A DNA stretch of 34,425 nt from a virus. The notes under the pieces are model-generated. The model worked only from the letters and a program-made list of their open reading frames with translations. It had not been told where the DNA came from and searched no databases. Positions within the stretch are counted from its first letter, which is position 1. The number at the start of each line of letters is the position of its first letter. The stretch covers positions 1-34,425 of the IMG/VR virus record IMGVR_UViG_3300035698_022672, one strand, 5' to 3'. This document shows, one piece after another, positions 8,697-15,903 of this stretch. Both the position numbers and the translations under genes were made by a program.

Positions 8697-8698
8697 AC

Positions 8699-9523
8699 TT
8701 AGAAAGGAAGATCATCATCTTCATTTGAGGGTCCATCAAATAAATTATCGAATTTATCTACTTTACTTTGTTTAACATTAGAAGTATCTAAACTAAAATT
8801 TCCGCTTGTGGTTACTGGTTCTCTAGTAGTGGGTAAGGGGATAACTTCTTCTTCTGGTGATAACCATTTTTCTAATGCTGATTTCATCTCATCAAATGAA
8901 TACACTTTAAATAACCCATCTTTAGGATTTGGTTGTTCTGATGTCCATTTTTCAACTGTTGAAGCATCCTCGCTTAATGGAGATGTTTTTAATCTAACAC
9001 GTATAGATGATTTGTTATAAGGAGTTCCTGTAGATTCTGGTCCTACTGTTTCTACTGTAAGATCTCTACCACCTACAATGTCGGTATAATCCCCGATTTC
9101 ATCATCTATTGCAAGTGCCAATAATTCCTCATACACTTGTTTACCAAATTGCCACAGTCTAACACCTTTCTCTTCTTCTCCTCTAACTACTACAGGAACA
9201 AAAATACGGTTTTTAGCATCTAACTTTTTAGCTAGTACATAATTTTCCTTATTATACTCCCCATCACGAAGTTTACCTGCGAATAGAGCAATTGGATCTT
9301 TCTCACCAAAATTGGCAGGAGAAATCATTACCTTATTGGTAATCCCGTAATAGAACTTTAATTCAGTAAAAGGGTTAGTGGGTTCGTACACTGAGGGTAC
9401 GATTCTAATTTGTTGTTTACCAACTGTTGGTCTCCAAAAAATTAGTGAATAGTCGGTCTTTTGACCTCCTTTAGGGTTTGATTGGAGTGTATCCAATTTT
9501 GCTTTTAATGCATTTAAATCCAT
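8699..9523 (-). CDS. Single-stranded DNA-binding protein, T4 gp32-like
   Basis: The 274-residue protein has the layout of gp32. A basic N-terminal segment (LNALKAKLDTLQ) would serve cooperativity. The central DNA-binding region (about 25-190) is rich in aromatic and basic residues, for example DYSLIFWRPTVGKQQIRIVPS and VRLWQFGKQVYEELLAL. A linker leads to an acidic tail ending EDDDLPF that would recruit UvsX, helicase and polymerase. The protein contains no cysteine, so the zinc ribbon of T4 gp32 is absent. It is the first gene after the promoter-like element at 9564-9595, just ahead of uvsX. Confidence 0.88.
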   Translation of the reverse strand: MDLNALKAKLDTLQSNPKGGQKTDYSLIFWRPTVGKQQIRIVPSVYEPTNPFTELKFYYGITNKVMISPANFGEKDPIALFAGKLRDGEYNKENYVLAKKLDAKNRIFVPVVVRGEEEKGVRLWQFGKQVYEELLALAIDDEIGDYTDIVGGRDLTVETVGPESTGTPYNKSSIRVRLKTSPLSEDASTVEKWTSEQPNPKDGLFKVYSFDEMKSALEKWLSPEEEVIPLPTTREPVTTSGNFSLDTSNVKQSKVDKFDNLFDGPSNEDDDLPF

Positions 9524-9563
9524 AATGTAACTTTATTTTAATTATAACTGTTTATTGTAACTC

Positions 9564-9595
9564 AAATATACGAATCCCCTTCCGGGGATCCTAAT
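9564..9595 (-). promoter_or_regulatory. Bipartite promoter-like element upstream of gp32, with inner hairpin
   Basis: Read on the minus strand, ATTAGGAT is followed by 12 bases and then ATTCGTATATTT, ending 40 bases before the gp32 start. The same two boxes with the same 12-base spacing lie upstream of the polymerase-like gene (11413-11444). TATATTTG within the second box fits the Bacteroidetes -7 consensus TAnnTTTG. Here the spacer contains a small hairpin, ATCCCC-TTCC-GGGGAT at 9574-9589, which could act as an operator or RNA control element for gp32. Promoter function is inferred. Confidence 0.55.
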
Positions 9596-9600
9596 TTATT

Positions 9601-9660
9601 TTAATAATCTTCGTATTCGTCTTCGTTTAAATATTGTCTAAAATTGTTTAATTCTTTCAT
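9601..9660 (-). CDS. 19-residue ORF coupled to the upstream gene
   Basis: The ATG at 9660 overlaps the stop of the preceding 155-codon gene as TAATG. The short frame encodes MKELNNFRQYLNEDEYEDY and then stops at 9601. The peptide has a basic/amide N-terminal half and a strongly acidic, tyrosine-rich end. The overlap would let terminating ribosomes restart directly. The promoter-like element for gp32 begins a few bases downstream. It may be a real micropeptide or a non-functional remnant. Its length gives little statistical support. Confidence 0.35.
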   Translation of the reverse strand: MKELNNFRQYLNEDEYEDY

Positions 9661-10127
9661 TATACCTCGATTATTTTATGGATTTTTGTATTTAATTGGT
9701 TTAAATCATTGTGTTGTGTAAGTAATACACAATTTCTATAATGTTGCCAATCGATTTGGAATTTAGTATCTACAACACCACCATTCAACTTCTTAATTAA
9801 CTCGTTAAGAGCATTAATTGTGTATAATGTATTGGATTCTTTTTTCCTATGTACTAAAATAGTGTTATCTGGGATAGTATGTACGTTCCCCTGATCTACA
9901 TTATAAGTAACAACATATTCATCTTTACCCTCAATCTCGAGGACAAACATTTTATTATATATAATTGTATACTTTGATTGTATATCTTCTACAAGTGCGT
10001 CAAGACCTTCTAAATCGGTGAAGGTACAGAATAATTTATTGTTCAAATCTCCTAAATTTTGTATTTCATGAATAACATCGTATTCCGCATTATACATATT
10101 AGGGCTGTTCTTTAAAATCGTAGTCAT
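9660..10127 (-). CDS. Hypothetical protein next to the polymerase-like gene
   Basis: The 155-residue product is not recognised. It reads as a compact alpha/beta protein without membrane segments, with a HRKKESNTLYTINALNELIKKLNGG segment near residues 93-117 and WQHYRNCVLLTQ near the C-terminus. The ATG at 10127 overlaps the polymerase-like gene by 29 bases. An alternative ATG at 10097 (Met11) sits directly behind that gene's stop (TAATATG) and may be the real start, giving 145 residues. The tight coupling to the polymerase-like protein suggests an accessory replication role, but nothing in the sequence shows a function. Confidence 0.65.
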   Translation of the reverse strand: MTTILKNSPNMYNAEYDVIHEIQNLGDLNNKLFCTFTDLEGLDALVEDIQSKYTIIYNKMFVLEIEGKDEYVVTYNVDQGNVHTIPDNTILVHRKKESNTLYTINALNELIKKLNGGVVDTKFQIDWQHYRNCVLLTQHNDLNQLNTKIHKIIEV

Positions 10128-11385
10128 AACCTTCTATTTCTTTTATATTAAATTTATATTTACTAAATGTTTCTCTTATTTGTTCTAACACATCTTTTTC
10201 ACTATCATCTATGTCTAATAAAAACGAATCGTACGTATAAAGCACAAGCTTCGTCTTCTTCCCCCTCAATATACACAACATATCCCACAAAATCAACACG
10301 TTTGTTGACGTTTCCAAATTTTGCAAAACATAATTAAATAGTTTTTGTGGATTCATATTATCCAGGTTTTCTTTTTTGTATATGTACCCAGATATACCAC
10401 ATTCTATAAACCCATCTCTTTCAAATTTTACCCAATTCTCTCCTACGTATTTTTCGATTCCTTGAAAGAATTCCAAATGTCTATAATTTTCAAATACCCC
10501 TCCATAGAGTTGTTTAAAAGTAAGCTCTTTCGATTTCTTGTAATCCACATCATATAAGGTAGCAAAATGAGCGTGAATATCAATATTACCAAAATCGTAA
10601 CCAATGAGACGAGCAGAAAGACTAGGATGATAAGCGCTAATATCAATTTCCACAAACCTGTTATTACGTGGAATAAAACTTTTCCTACATCCATTTTCCT
10701 TGTTAAGTGCGGCATAATTTACATTTTTGAATTTATTTGATGGTCTTGTTGTGGTTGTTTTTAAGTTGAACTGAGTGTAGACGTATTCACCATCAACGGG
10801 ATGGAAGTGTTCACTGAAGGTTTCATTGTGTATTCGAATTCCATTTCTCTCGATAGCGTTGAACACCATGGATACCTTACTGTTAAAGAAGTCATCATAT
10901 TTTGTTTTTTCTCTGTTAATATTCGCTTTTAGATCTCCAAAAATTGTCTCGCACAATTCGTAGTGTTTGACAATCGGTATAATTAAGTTTATATCCGGAT
11001 TATCCTTGTGTTTACCATAATATAACGCGTGGGTTTGTGTGGTTGGGCGTATATATGTATGAGGTGGTGGTGTTATGTCATAAAGAGATTTTATTGGAAA
11101 ATGATGTAGTATTTCCTTCTTATCGCGACAATATAACTTTTCAAACTTTTTTATTAATTTTACTACGCTTGTCTTATACGTGATTAACTCATTTGAAACT
11201 TCACTATGATGTAGGCATACCATGAAGCCCTTAGTTGCTTCAAGTGGTTTAATATACAGTAAACTAACATATGTTTGTGTTGGGTGTATAGTATCATTAT
11301 AAGGTATCACCTCTATGAAAGCCTCTCTATAACTACTATTAATTAGAACATCTAACTGTTCCTTATTTTCCACTAACCAATACAT
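10099..11385 (-). CDS. Minimal, divergent family A DNA polymerase-like protein
   Basis: The 428-residue protein keeps the order of family A motifs. TTTTRPSNKFKNVNYAAL (about 210-227) corresponds to the R..S..PNLQN segment. Motif A is EIDISAYHPSL with Asp248. The finger helix is KELTFKQLYG with Lys286, Phe290 and Tyr294 (K-x3-F-x3-YG). Motif C is YTYDSF with Asp386. It departs from Pol I in that the motif A Glu is His253, motif C has Ser387 where HDE has Glu, and the finger-helix Arg is Tyr. The first 180 residues show no intact DEDD exonuclease motifs, though 20-70 could be a decayed exonuclease fold. At 428 residues it is far shorter than Pol I. It may be the phage replicase or a specialised polymerase. 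Confidence 0.75.
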   Translation of the reverse strand: MYWLVENKEQLDVLINSSYREAFIEVIPYNDTIHPTQTYVSLLYIKPLEATKGFMVCLHHSEVSNELITYKTSVVKLIKKFEKLYCRDKKEILHHFPIKSLYDITPPPHTYIRPTTQTHALYYGKHKDNPDINLIIPIVKHYELCETIFGDLKANINREKTKYDDFFNSKVSMVFNAIERNGIRIHNETFSEHFHPVDGEYVYTQFNLKTTTTRPSNKFKNVNYAALNKENGCRKSFIPRNNRFVEIDISAYHPSLSARLIGYDFGNIDIHAHFATLYDVDYKKSKELTFKQLYGGVFENYRHLEFFQGIEKYVGENWVKFERDGFIECGISGYIYKKENLDNMNPQKLFNYVLQNLETSTNVLILWDMLCILRGKKTKLVLYTYDSFLLDIDDSEKDVLEQIRETFSKYKFNIKEIEGYDYDFKEQP

Positions 11386-11412
11386 AAACCTTTATTTTAT
11401 TATCTTATACGT

Positions 11413-11444
11413 AAATATACGAATAATCCTAGCGGCATCCTAAT
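11413..11444 (-). promoter_or_regulatory. Second copy of the bipartite promoter-like element, upstream of the polymerase-like gene
   Basis: On the minus strand ATTAGGAT, a 12-base spacer and ATTCGTATATTT match the element in front of gp32 in both boxes and in spacing. It ends 27 bases before the polymerase-like start and lies in the 65-base gap that separates tail from replication genes. Here the spacer has no hairpin but repeats AGGAT. It is a likely promoter for the replication block (inference). Confidence 0.55.
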
Positions 11445-11450
11445 ATATTA

Positions 11451-12092
11451 TTAAATGTCTTTGTCTTCTTTGTAGAATTGATCGTATCTACCTTTAAAGT
11501 AGGAATTGAAGCCTACTAATTTAAGATTATTAGAAACTCTTGTTATTGTTTTTTTGTTTACATTATAAACCTTTGACCTATCACCTGTGATTTCCCAAGG
11601 TAAACTAAAGGGATTGTACATCATCCAATTTACATTTGATTCTTTATTTAGGAATTTAGTAAAATCACTTTTATTAATTTCAGTGTATTTTATACTATTG
11701 GTTTTTTTTACAAAATACCTCTCTATTTCACCTACTTGGTAATCACTTTTTGATGGTTTTGGTTGGATTTGAACAGGGGCAGCGGGTGGAATTGCTAAGG
11801 GGTTTATTGGATTTGATAGAGAATTGTTATATTGACTATCTATAATATACCTACCAGGGTTAATGATTGGTTTAGGATTGCTTATTATTAAGGGTGTGGG
11901 AGAATTACTAAATCTATTAAAGGTTGGTGATAAAGGGAAGTTGGGTTTATCATTTGGGTTTTTACCAGTAAATGCTTGATTATCCCCTGTTATAAAATAC
12001 GCACCACTATAACTTTTACCTGAAAAATTAAGAGTAAAATCATCACCATTAGTGTACAGTTCTGTTTGGGTTTGGGATTTTGGATAATACAT
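11451..12092 (-). CDS. Hypothetical protein at the end of the tail module
   Basis: The 213-residue product is Asn/Pro/Ser/Tyr-rich and has no membrane segment. Residues 1-45 (YYPKSQTQTELYTNGDDF, then SGAYFITGDNQAFTGKNP) look like a compact beta region. A Pro-rich linker fills about 50-115, and a more globular C-terminal part contains GEIERYFVKKTNSIKYTEI and SNVNWMMYNPFSLPWEITG. It follows the hub-lysozyme gene by 8 bases and is the last gene before the replication promoter. Position and composition favour a virion structural or tail-assembly protein. I know no named family that it clearly matches. Confidence 0.65.
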   Translation of the reverse strand: MYYPKSQTQTELYTNGDDFTLNFSGKSYSGAYFITGDNQAFTGKNPNDKPNFPLSPTFNRFSNSPTPLIISNPKPIINPGRYIIDSQYNNSLSNPINPLAIPPAAPVQIQPKPSKSDYQVGEIERYFVKKTNSIKYTEINKSDFTKFLNKESNVNWMMYNPFSLPWEITGDRSKVYNVNKKTITRVSNNLKLVGFNSYFKGRYDQFYKEDKDI

Positions 12093-12100
12093 ATTTTTGT

Positions 12101-15100
12101 TTAAAAGGATTTGAAAGTTGGGTTTGGATCAAAATATGGGGGTTTGTAAATACCTTCATCATGACCACTTAATATTCGTGATTGAATAAGGGCGTTTACT
12201 ACAGTGGGAAGTTGTACATGAGAAACAGCAGGGTTTGCACCTACTCTACCATAGTAACCTTTATTTGCAATCCCAGTAACTATATTACCTGTTTGTTCTT
12301 TTTTACCATTAACTTTAACCCACATAACAGGCATACTCGCCCATTCAAGACCCACGTCTTGGACTGCTCTTTCTAAATCTGTTTGGTTACCACTATTTTC
12401 TCCTAATAAATATTTTTTTAGGTACTTTCTTTTAGCACCGGTAAAGAAATAAGTATTTGCAAGTCTTTCTTGCACAACGGGGGTAAAATATTCATCTCCC
12501 TTTACTAACCCAGCTTTAAGGGCGGACCTGATTGGGTCTGGTGTGTATTGGTATCTACCTATAGCAAATAACCTAGAAGGATCATCCTTAGACAGTTGGG
12601 AGAAGTTGTTTAAATATTTATTAACTGTAACTGTTTTTAAATCGGTGGTTGAAAGTTTAGCTTCTCCACCGGAGTTAGCTATATAATAATCTCCATTACT
12701 TTCGTATTTTGCTACTAAGTTTTGGATAGGTCTTATTTTTTGATTACCCTTAAATCGAGTATCTAAATAAGAAAAAATCCTTTTGGCTACATATGTAGTG
12801 GCAGTAACTGATAGGCTTGTAGGAACTTTACTCAAGGGAGGTTTTTCTGAAAGTACTGGTACTGAAATAGTTTTAAGTTCTGTATCCCAAAGATTGCCGG
12901 ATATTTTGTGGTTTACTCCTATTGCTAAAAACTTTAGGGATCTTGGATAAGATGCAGGAAGAACTTTAGTATTTACATTAATTTTATTAAATATATTAAT
13001 TCCACTTATCCCATCCATAGTAATTCCAAGTTCTAGGGGGATGAAACCCGTACCGGAAATTACAGGGATTGATTTTTCAGCTTCAATATGGTTTTTGGCA
13101 TTTAGATATAATTTAAAGGAATTATTTCCTTGGGTTTGGAGTGAATCGTTAAATTCCCAATATTTTCCACGGGAAGGGTAGATGTAAAACCCTCTTGGGG
13201 AAGTATCTTTAGGTGAGTTCATTAAATCTAAAGCTAATGATGGGTTCAATTTTGCAATATTTATAATATCAATTACATTTGGTTCGTTTTTTTCTTTTTT
13301 CTTTATATCCTCAATAGAGGCTTGTGTAAGTTCCCCTCCAAAAGCATTAATCAAATAATAAGAATAACTATTTTTTGCAGATTCCAAATCATCTTCTAAG
13401 GTTATACCCTTTTTTTTATAAGCATCTTTTTTAGCTTCTCTTAGTTTGATTGCTTTTTTGTATTTATTAAAACCCTCAGAGAGGATGCCATTATTTTCAG
13501 AATCCCAATTTTTTTGATAATAAACCTGTCTTTTCCAACCACCACCTCCTATATCTGTTAAATCATAACCCTTATATGTAAAAGAATAACTTGAATCCCA
13601 GAAGCCGAGTTTAGCAGTTCCATCTAAAATAGCGGCACTAAAGGCTTTTTTAAATTCTTTTAAATTAATAATATCCTTTTGTGCTTTTGTTGGTAATTTT
13701 GGGGGAGGAAGTGATACATACTTATGGGCGAATCTATTATTTAAACCCTTGTTCCATTTTCTATAAGGGATAGCATTAATATTTTTTGCATTACTACCAT
13801 TAGCTGCAGCACCAATTGATATCATACTAGCTAAATTAGGGGTGATTTTAGTTTGTACCTTAAAATCTTTTACAAAATTTGAAGTCCCCTCGGTATTATT
13901 ATAACCATTAATCTCTAATTGAGTATAATTATGTGTATATTTGGGTAGAAGATTATCGTACCCTTTTATTGGATTTTCATCTATAAAAGTTATAATTTTA
14001 TTATTTTTTATTATAGGGGTGATGTCAGTAAGATTTCCAGTAGATTCATTAATAGAATTACATATACCTTCTAGAAATTTAAAAAGTGTAACCTCCCCCT
14101 TTTGATTCTTATTTGAATTTAGAATTTCTACAAGGTGTCTCATTTCTATATAACAGTTTAATAACTTACCATAAAGGACACCATTTTCTACTGTTGCAAA
14201 TTCTGCTAAACCAGCATTATAATTTTTAATAGTAGTTTTAGTATTTCTTCCTAGGGTTTTGAGTCCGGGTATAGCAGAAAACTTTACTTTAAAAAGTACT
14301 TTGTTTGGGGTTAATGAAATTAAATTCTCTTCGTACCCACATATAATGTTTTCGTCATCTTCATCAAAATCTAATTCTAAACTACTAACTAGGGATTCAC
14401 CATTTTGGATCTTGGAAATTGTTAGGTTTTGTAAAATATTTAAGAAATGACCCAACCTAACGTAACCTACGGAAACCTTCTTTTCAATTTTGTAGTAAAA
14501 ATCATTTGAATAATTTACCTCCCCGTTAGCACTTACAAAGGTTTGTGCCACCCACTGGGTTATAGCATCTGATCCAAGGTTGGAAAGTACTGTATCAGTA
14601 TATTCATCCTTTTCATCATCATCTAATTTATTATATTCATCACCTATAGATTTTACATACTCCCTTTTTAATTCGGATATATCAGCAGCTGTTTTTGTTA
14701 GAACCGGGATGTTAACCTTTAAGGATTCAATTACTGAACCTAATGTAATTAGATTTACTGTGATATCATAAGTGTTGTCAGAATTTAGTTTCCATGAAAA
14801 ATTAACTACTTTTCCAAAAAAACCACCATAATTCCCTTTATATCTACTTTCATATATATCAATTAACCCTAAAATATCATCTTGACTTTGGTCTTTTGAA
14901 CCAAACCATTGATTATCAATTATGGTATCCTCCATATCTTTTATTATAACCTCGGGTGGATTTCCTTCAACTTCTTTGATATCGTCTACATATTTATCCC
15001 AACCCCATTCTAACATCATCATGTACCCCAATCTAAGATAAAGTATCTCTATTAGACTAAATTGGAATTTATTGTACGCCTTTAAAGTAACTGTTGCTTT

Positions 15101-15598
15101 TTTAATAGAACCTCGGTTAAGACAATCAATGGATACATCTATAATACCGGGGACGGGTTGGAGTCCTCTAGAGTTTCCTCCTAGACCCCCATACATTTTA
15201 TTAATACTATCAGATAGTTTGTTGGAATTTCTTACACCACTTCTTTCAATATATTCACTATTTTCTCCCTTTTTATCTAGTCTTTGAACAGTATTAAATA
15301 ATACTATATTTTCAGCTAAACCGGTGGACATGACGTTTTTAATCTCACTGTTAGTAGCATAATCTGCACCTTCGTCATTAAAAAAATCTGTAAGTTTTTC
15401 TTCCCCAGCAGAACCAGATATTGAAACTCCAGATGCAAATTTAACCCAAGAATTTCTATTATTTAAATAATTTAAAACTTCTGGTGATCTATTTACACTT
15501 TTATCCTCTAAATACCCTGCACCCTGTAATTGTTGTCTAAATTTTATTTGGGTATCAACAATTTGGTTAATTTCTTCGCCTAATAGGTTTCCTGTCAT
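12101..15598 (-). CDS. Baseplate hub protein fused to a C-terminal muramidase-like domain
   Basis: The frame is open to an ATG at 15733, but that start would overlap the gp53-like gene by 133 bases. The ATG at 15598, two bases after that gene's stop, is preferred and gives 1165 residues beginning MTGNLLGEEINQIVD. The first several hundred residues look like a gp27/gp44-type hub (LRLGYMMMLEWGWDKYVDD; FSWKLNSDNTYDITVNLITLGS). The last ~170 residues resemble lysozyme/transglycosylase domains (LVAKYESNGDYY, FAIGRYQYTPDPI, FTPVVQERLANTYFF), with a candidate catalytic Glu in YESNGD. It should plug the tail tip and digest peptidoglycan locally during injection, combining roles that T4 splits between gp27 and gp5. 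Confidence 0.8.
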   Translation of the reverse strand: MTGNLLGEEINQIVDTQIKFRQQLQGAGYLEDKSVNRSPEVLNYLNNRNSWVKFASGVSISGSAGEEKLTDFFNDEGADYATNSEIKNVMSTGLAENIVLFNTVQRLDKKGENSEYIERSGVRNSNKLSDSINKMYGGLGGNSRGLQPVPGIIDVSIDCLNRGSIKKATVTLKAYNKFQFSLIEILYLRLGYMMMLEWGWDKYVDDIKEVEGNPPEVIIKDMEDTIIDNQWFGSKDQSQDDILGLIDIYESRYKGNYGGFFGKVVNFSWKLNSDNTYDITVNLITLGSVIESLKVNIPVLTKTAADISELKREYVKSIGDEYNKLDDDEKDEYTDTVLSNLGSDAITQWVAQTFVSANGEVNYSNDFYYKIEKKVSVGYVRLGHFLNILQNLTISKIQNGESLVSSLELDFDEDDENIICGYEENLISLTPNKVLFKVKFSAIPGLKTLGRNTKTTIKNYNAGLAEFATVENGVLYGKLLNCYIEMRHLVEILNSNKNQKGEVTLFKFLEGICNSINESTGNLTDITPIIKNNKIITFIDENPIKGYDNLLPKYTHNYTQLEINGYNNTEGTSNFVKDFKVQTKITPNLASMISIGAAANGSNAKNINAIPYRKWNKGLNNRFAHKYVSLPPPKLPTKAQKDIINLKEFKKAFSAAILDGTAKLGFWDSSYSFTYKGYDLTDIGGGGWKRQVYYQKNWDSENNGILSEGFNKYKKAIKLREAKKDAYKKKGITLEDDLESAKNSYSYYLINAFGGELTQASIEDIKKKEKNEPNVIDIINIAKLNPSLALDLMNSPKDTSPRGFYIYPSRGKYWEFNDSLQTQGNNSFKLYLNAKNHIEAEKSIPVISGTGFIPLELGITMDGISGINIFNKINVNTKVLPASYPRSLKFLAIGVNHKISGNLWDTELKTISVPVLSEKPPLSKVPTSLSVTATTYVAKRIFSYLDTRFKGNQKIRPIQNLVAKYESNGDYYIANSGGEAKLSTTDLKTVTVNKYLNNFSQLSKDDPSRLFAIGRYQYTPDPIRSALKAGLVKGDEYFTPVVQERLANTYFFTGAKRKYLKKYLLGENSGNQTDLERAVQDVGLEWASMPVMWVKVNGKKEQTGNIVTGIANKGYYGRVGANPAVSHVQLPTVVNALIQSRILSGHDEGIYKPPYFDPNPTFKSF

Positions 15599-15600
15599 AA

Positions 15601-15903
15601 CTATTTTCCATTTAATTTGTTGAATTGCAATAATATTGCTCCCTGGTTGTTTGGGATTCGGATTTGTACTCCTAAAGGAGGATAGTATGAATTTTGGGAA
15701 AATTGTGGGTTTGCTATTGCTATTATCCACCATAAACTTGCATCTCCATAAGCCTTGTGAGCTAATATATCAAATCTATCACCTTCATCAGTATAAACAT
15801 ATATATCATTAAAACTAAGAGGAATATCCGGGTACTTTGTTGTACCTTTAAATATTTTACCCCCCGGGGTAGTTAATGTTGGAATATTAGAATATCTACC
15901 CAT
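15601..15903 (-). CDS. Baseplate wedge protein, gp53/LysM-like
   Basis: The 100-residue protein contains a LysM-type core, DEGDRFDILAHKAYGDASLWWIIAIANP followed by YPPLGVQIRIP (about 40-86). This is the signature of T4 gp53 and tail protein X-like proteins, which bridge wedges and hub in the baseplate. Its start overlaps the stop of the large upstream tail gene by 8 bases, and its stop is two bases from the hub-lysozyme start. The three products are therefore likely made in fixed proportion for baseplate assembly. Confidence 0.82.
   Translation of the reverse strand: MGRYSNIPTLTTPGGKIFKGTTKYPDIPLSFNDIYVYTDEGDRFDILAHKAYGDASLWWIIAIANPQFSQNSYYPPLGVQIRIPNNQGAILLQFNKLNGK

Noticed and set aside
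385-8775. Plus-strand ORFs of 60-160 codons across the replication and lysis genes
   Set aside because: All lie opposite well-supported minus-strand genes, lack recognisable domains, and no plus-strand gene is supported anywhere in the window.
10443-10715. 90-codon minus-strand ORF within the polymerase-like gene
   Set aside because: It lies in another frame inside the motif A to finger-helix region of the polymerase-like protein, and its hydrophobic product is a by-product of that sequence.
12101-15733. Start of the hub-lysozyme gene at 15733
   Set aside because: It would overlap the well-supported gp53-like gene by 133 bases. The ATG at 15598 lies two bases after that gene's stop and fits the compact spacing of the module.
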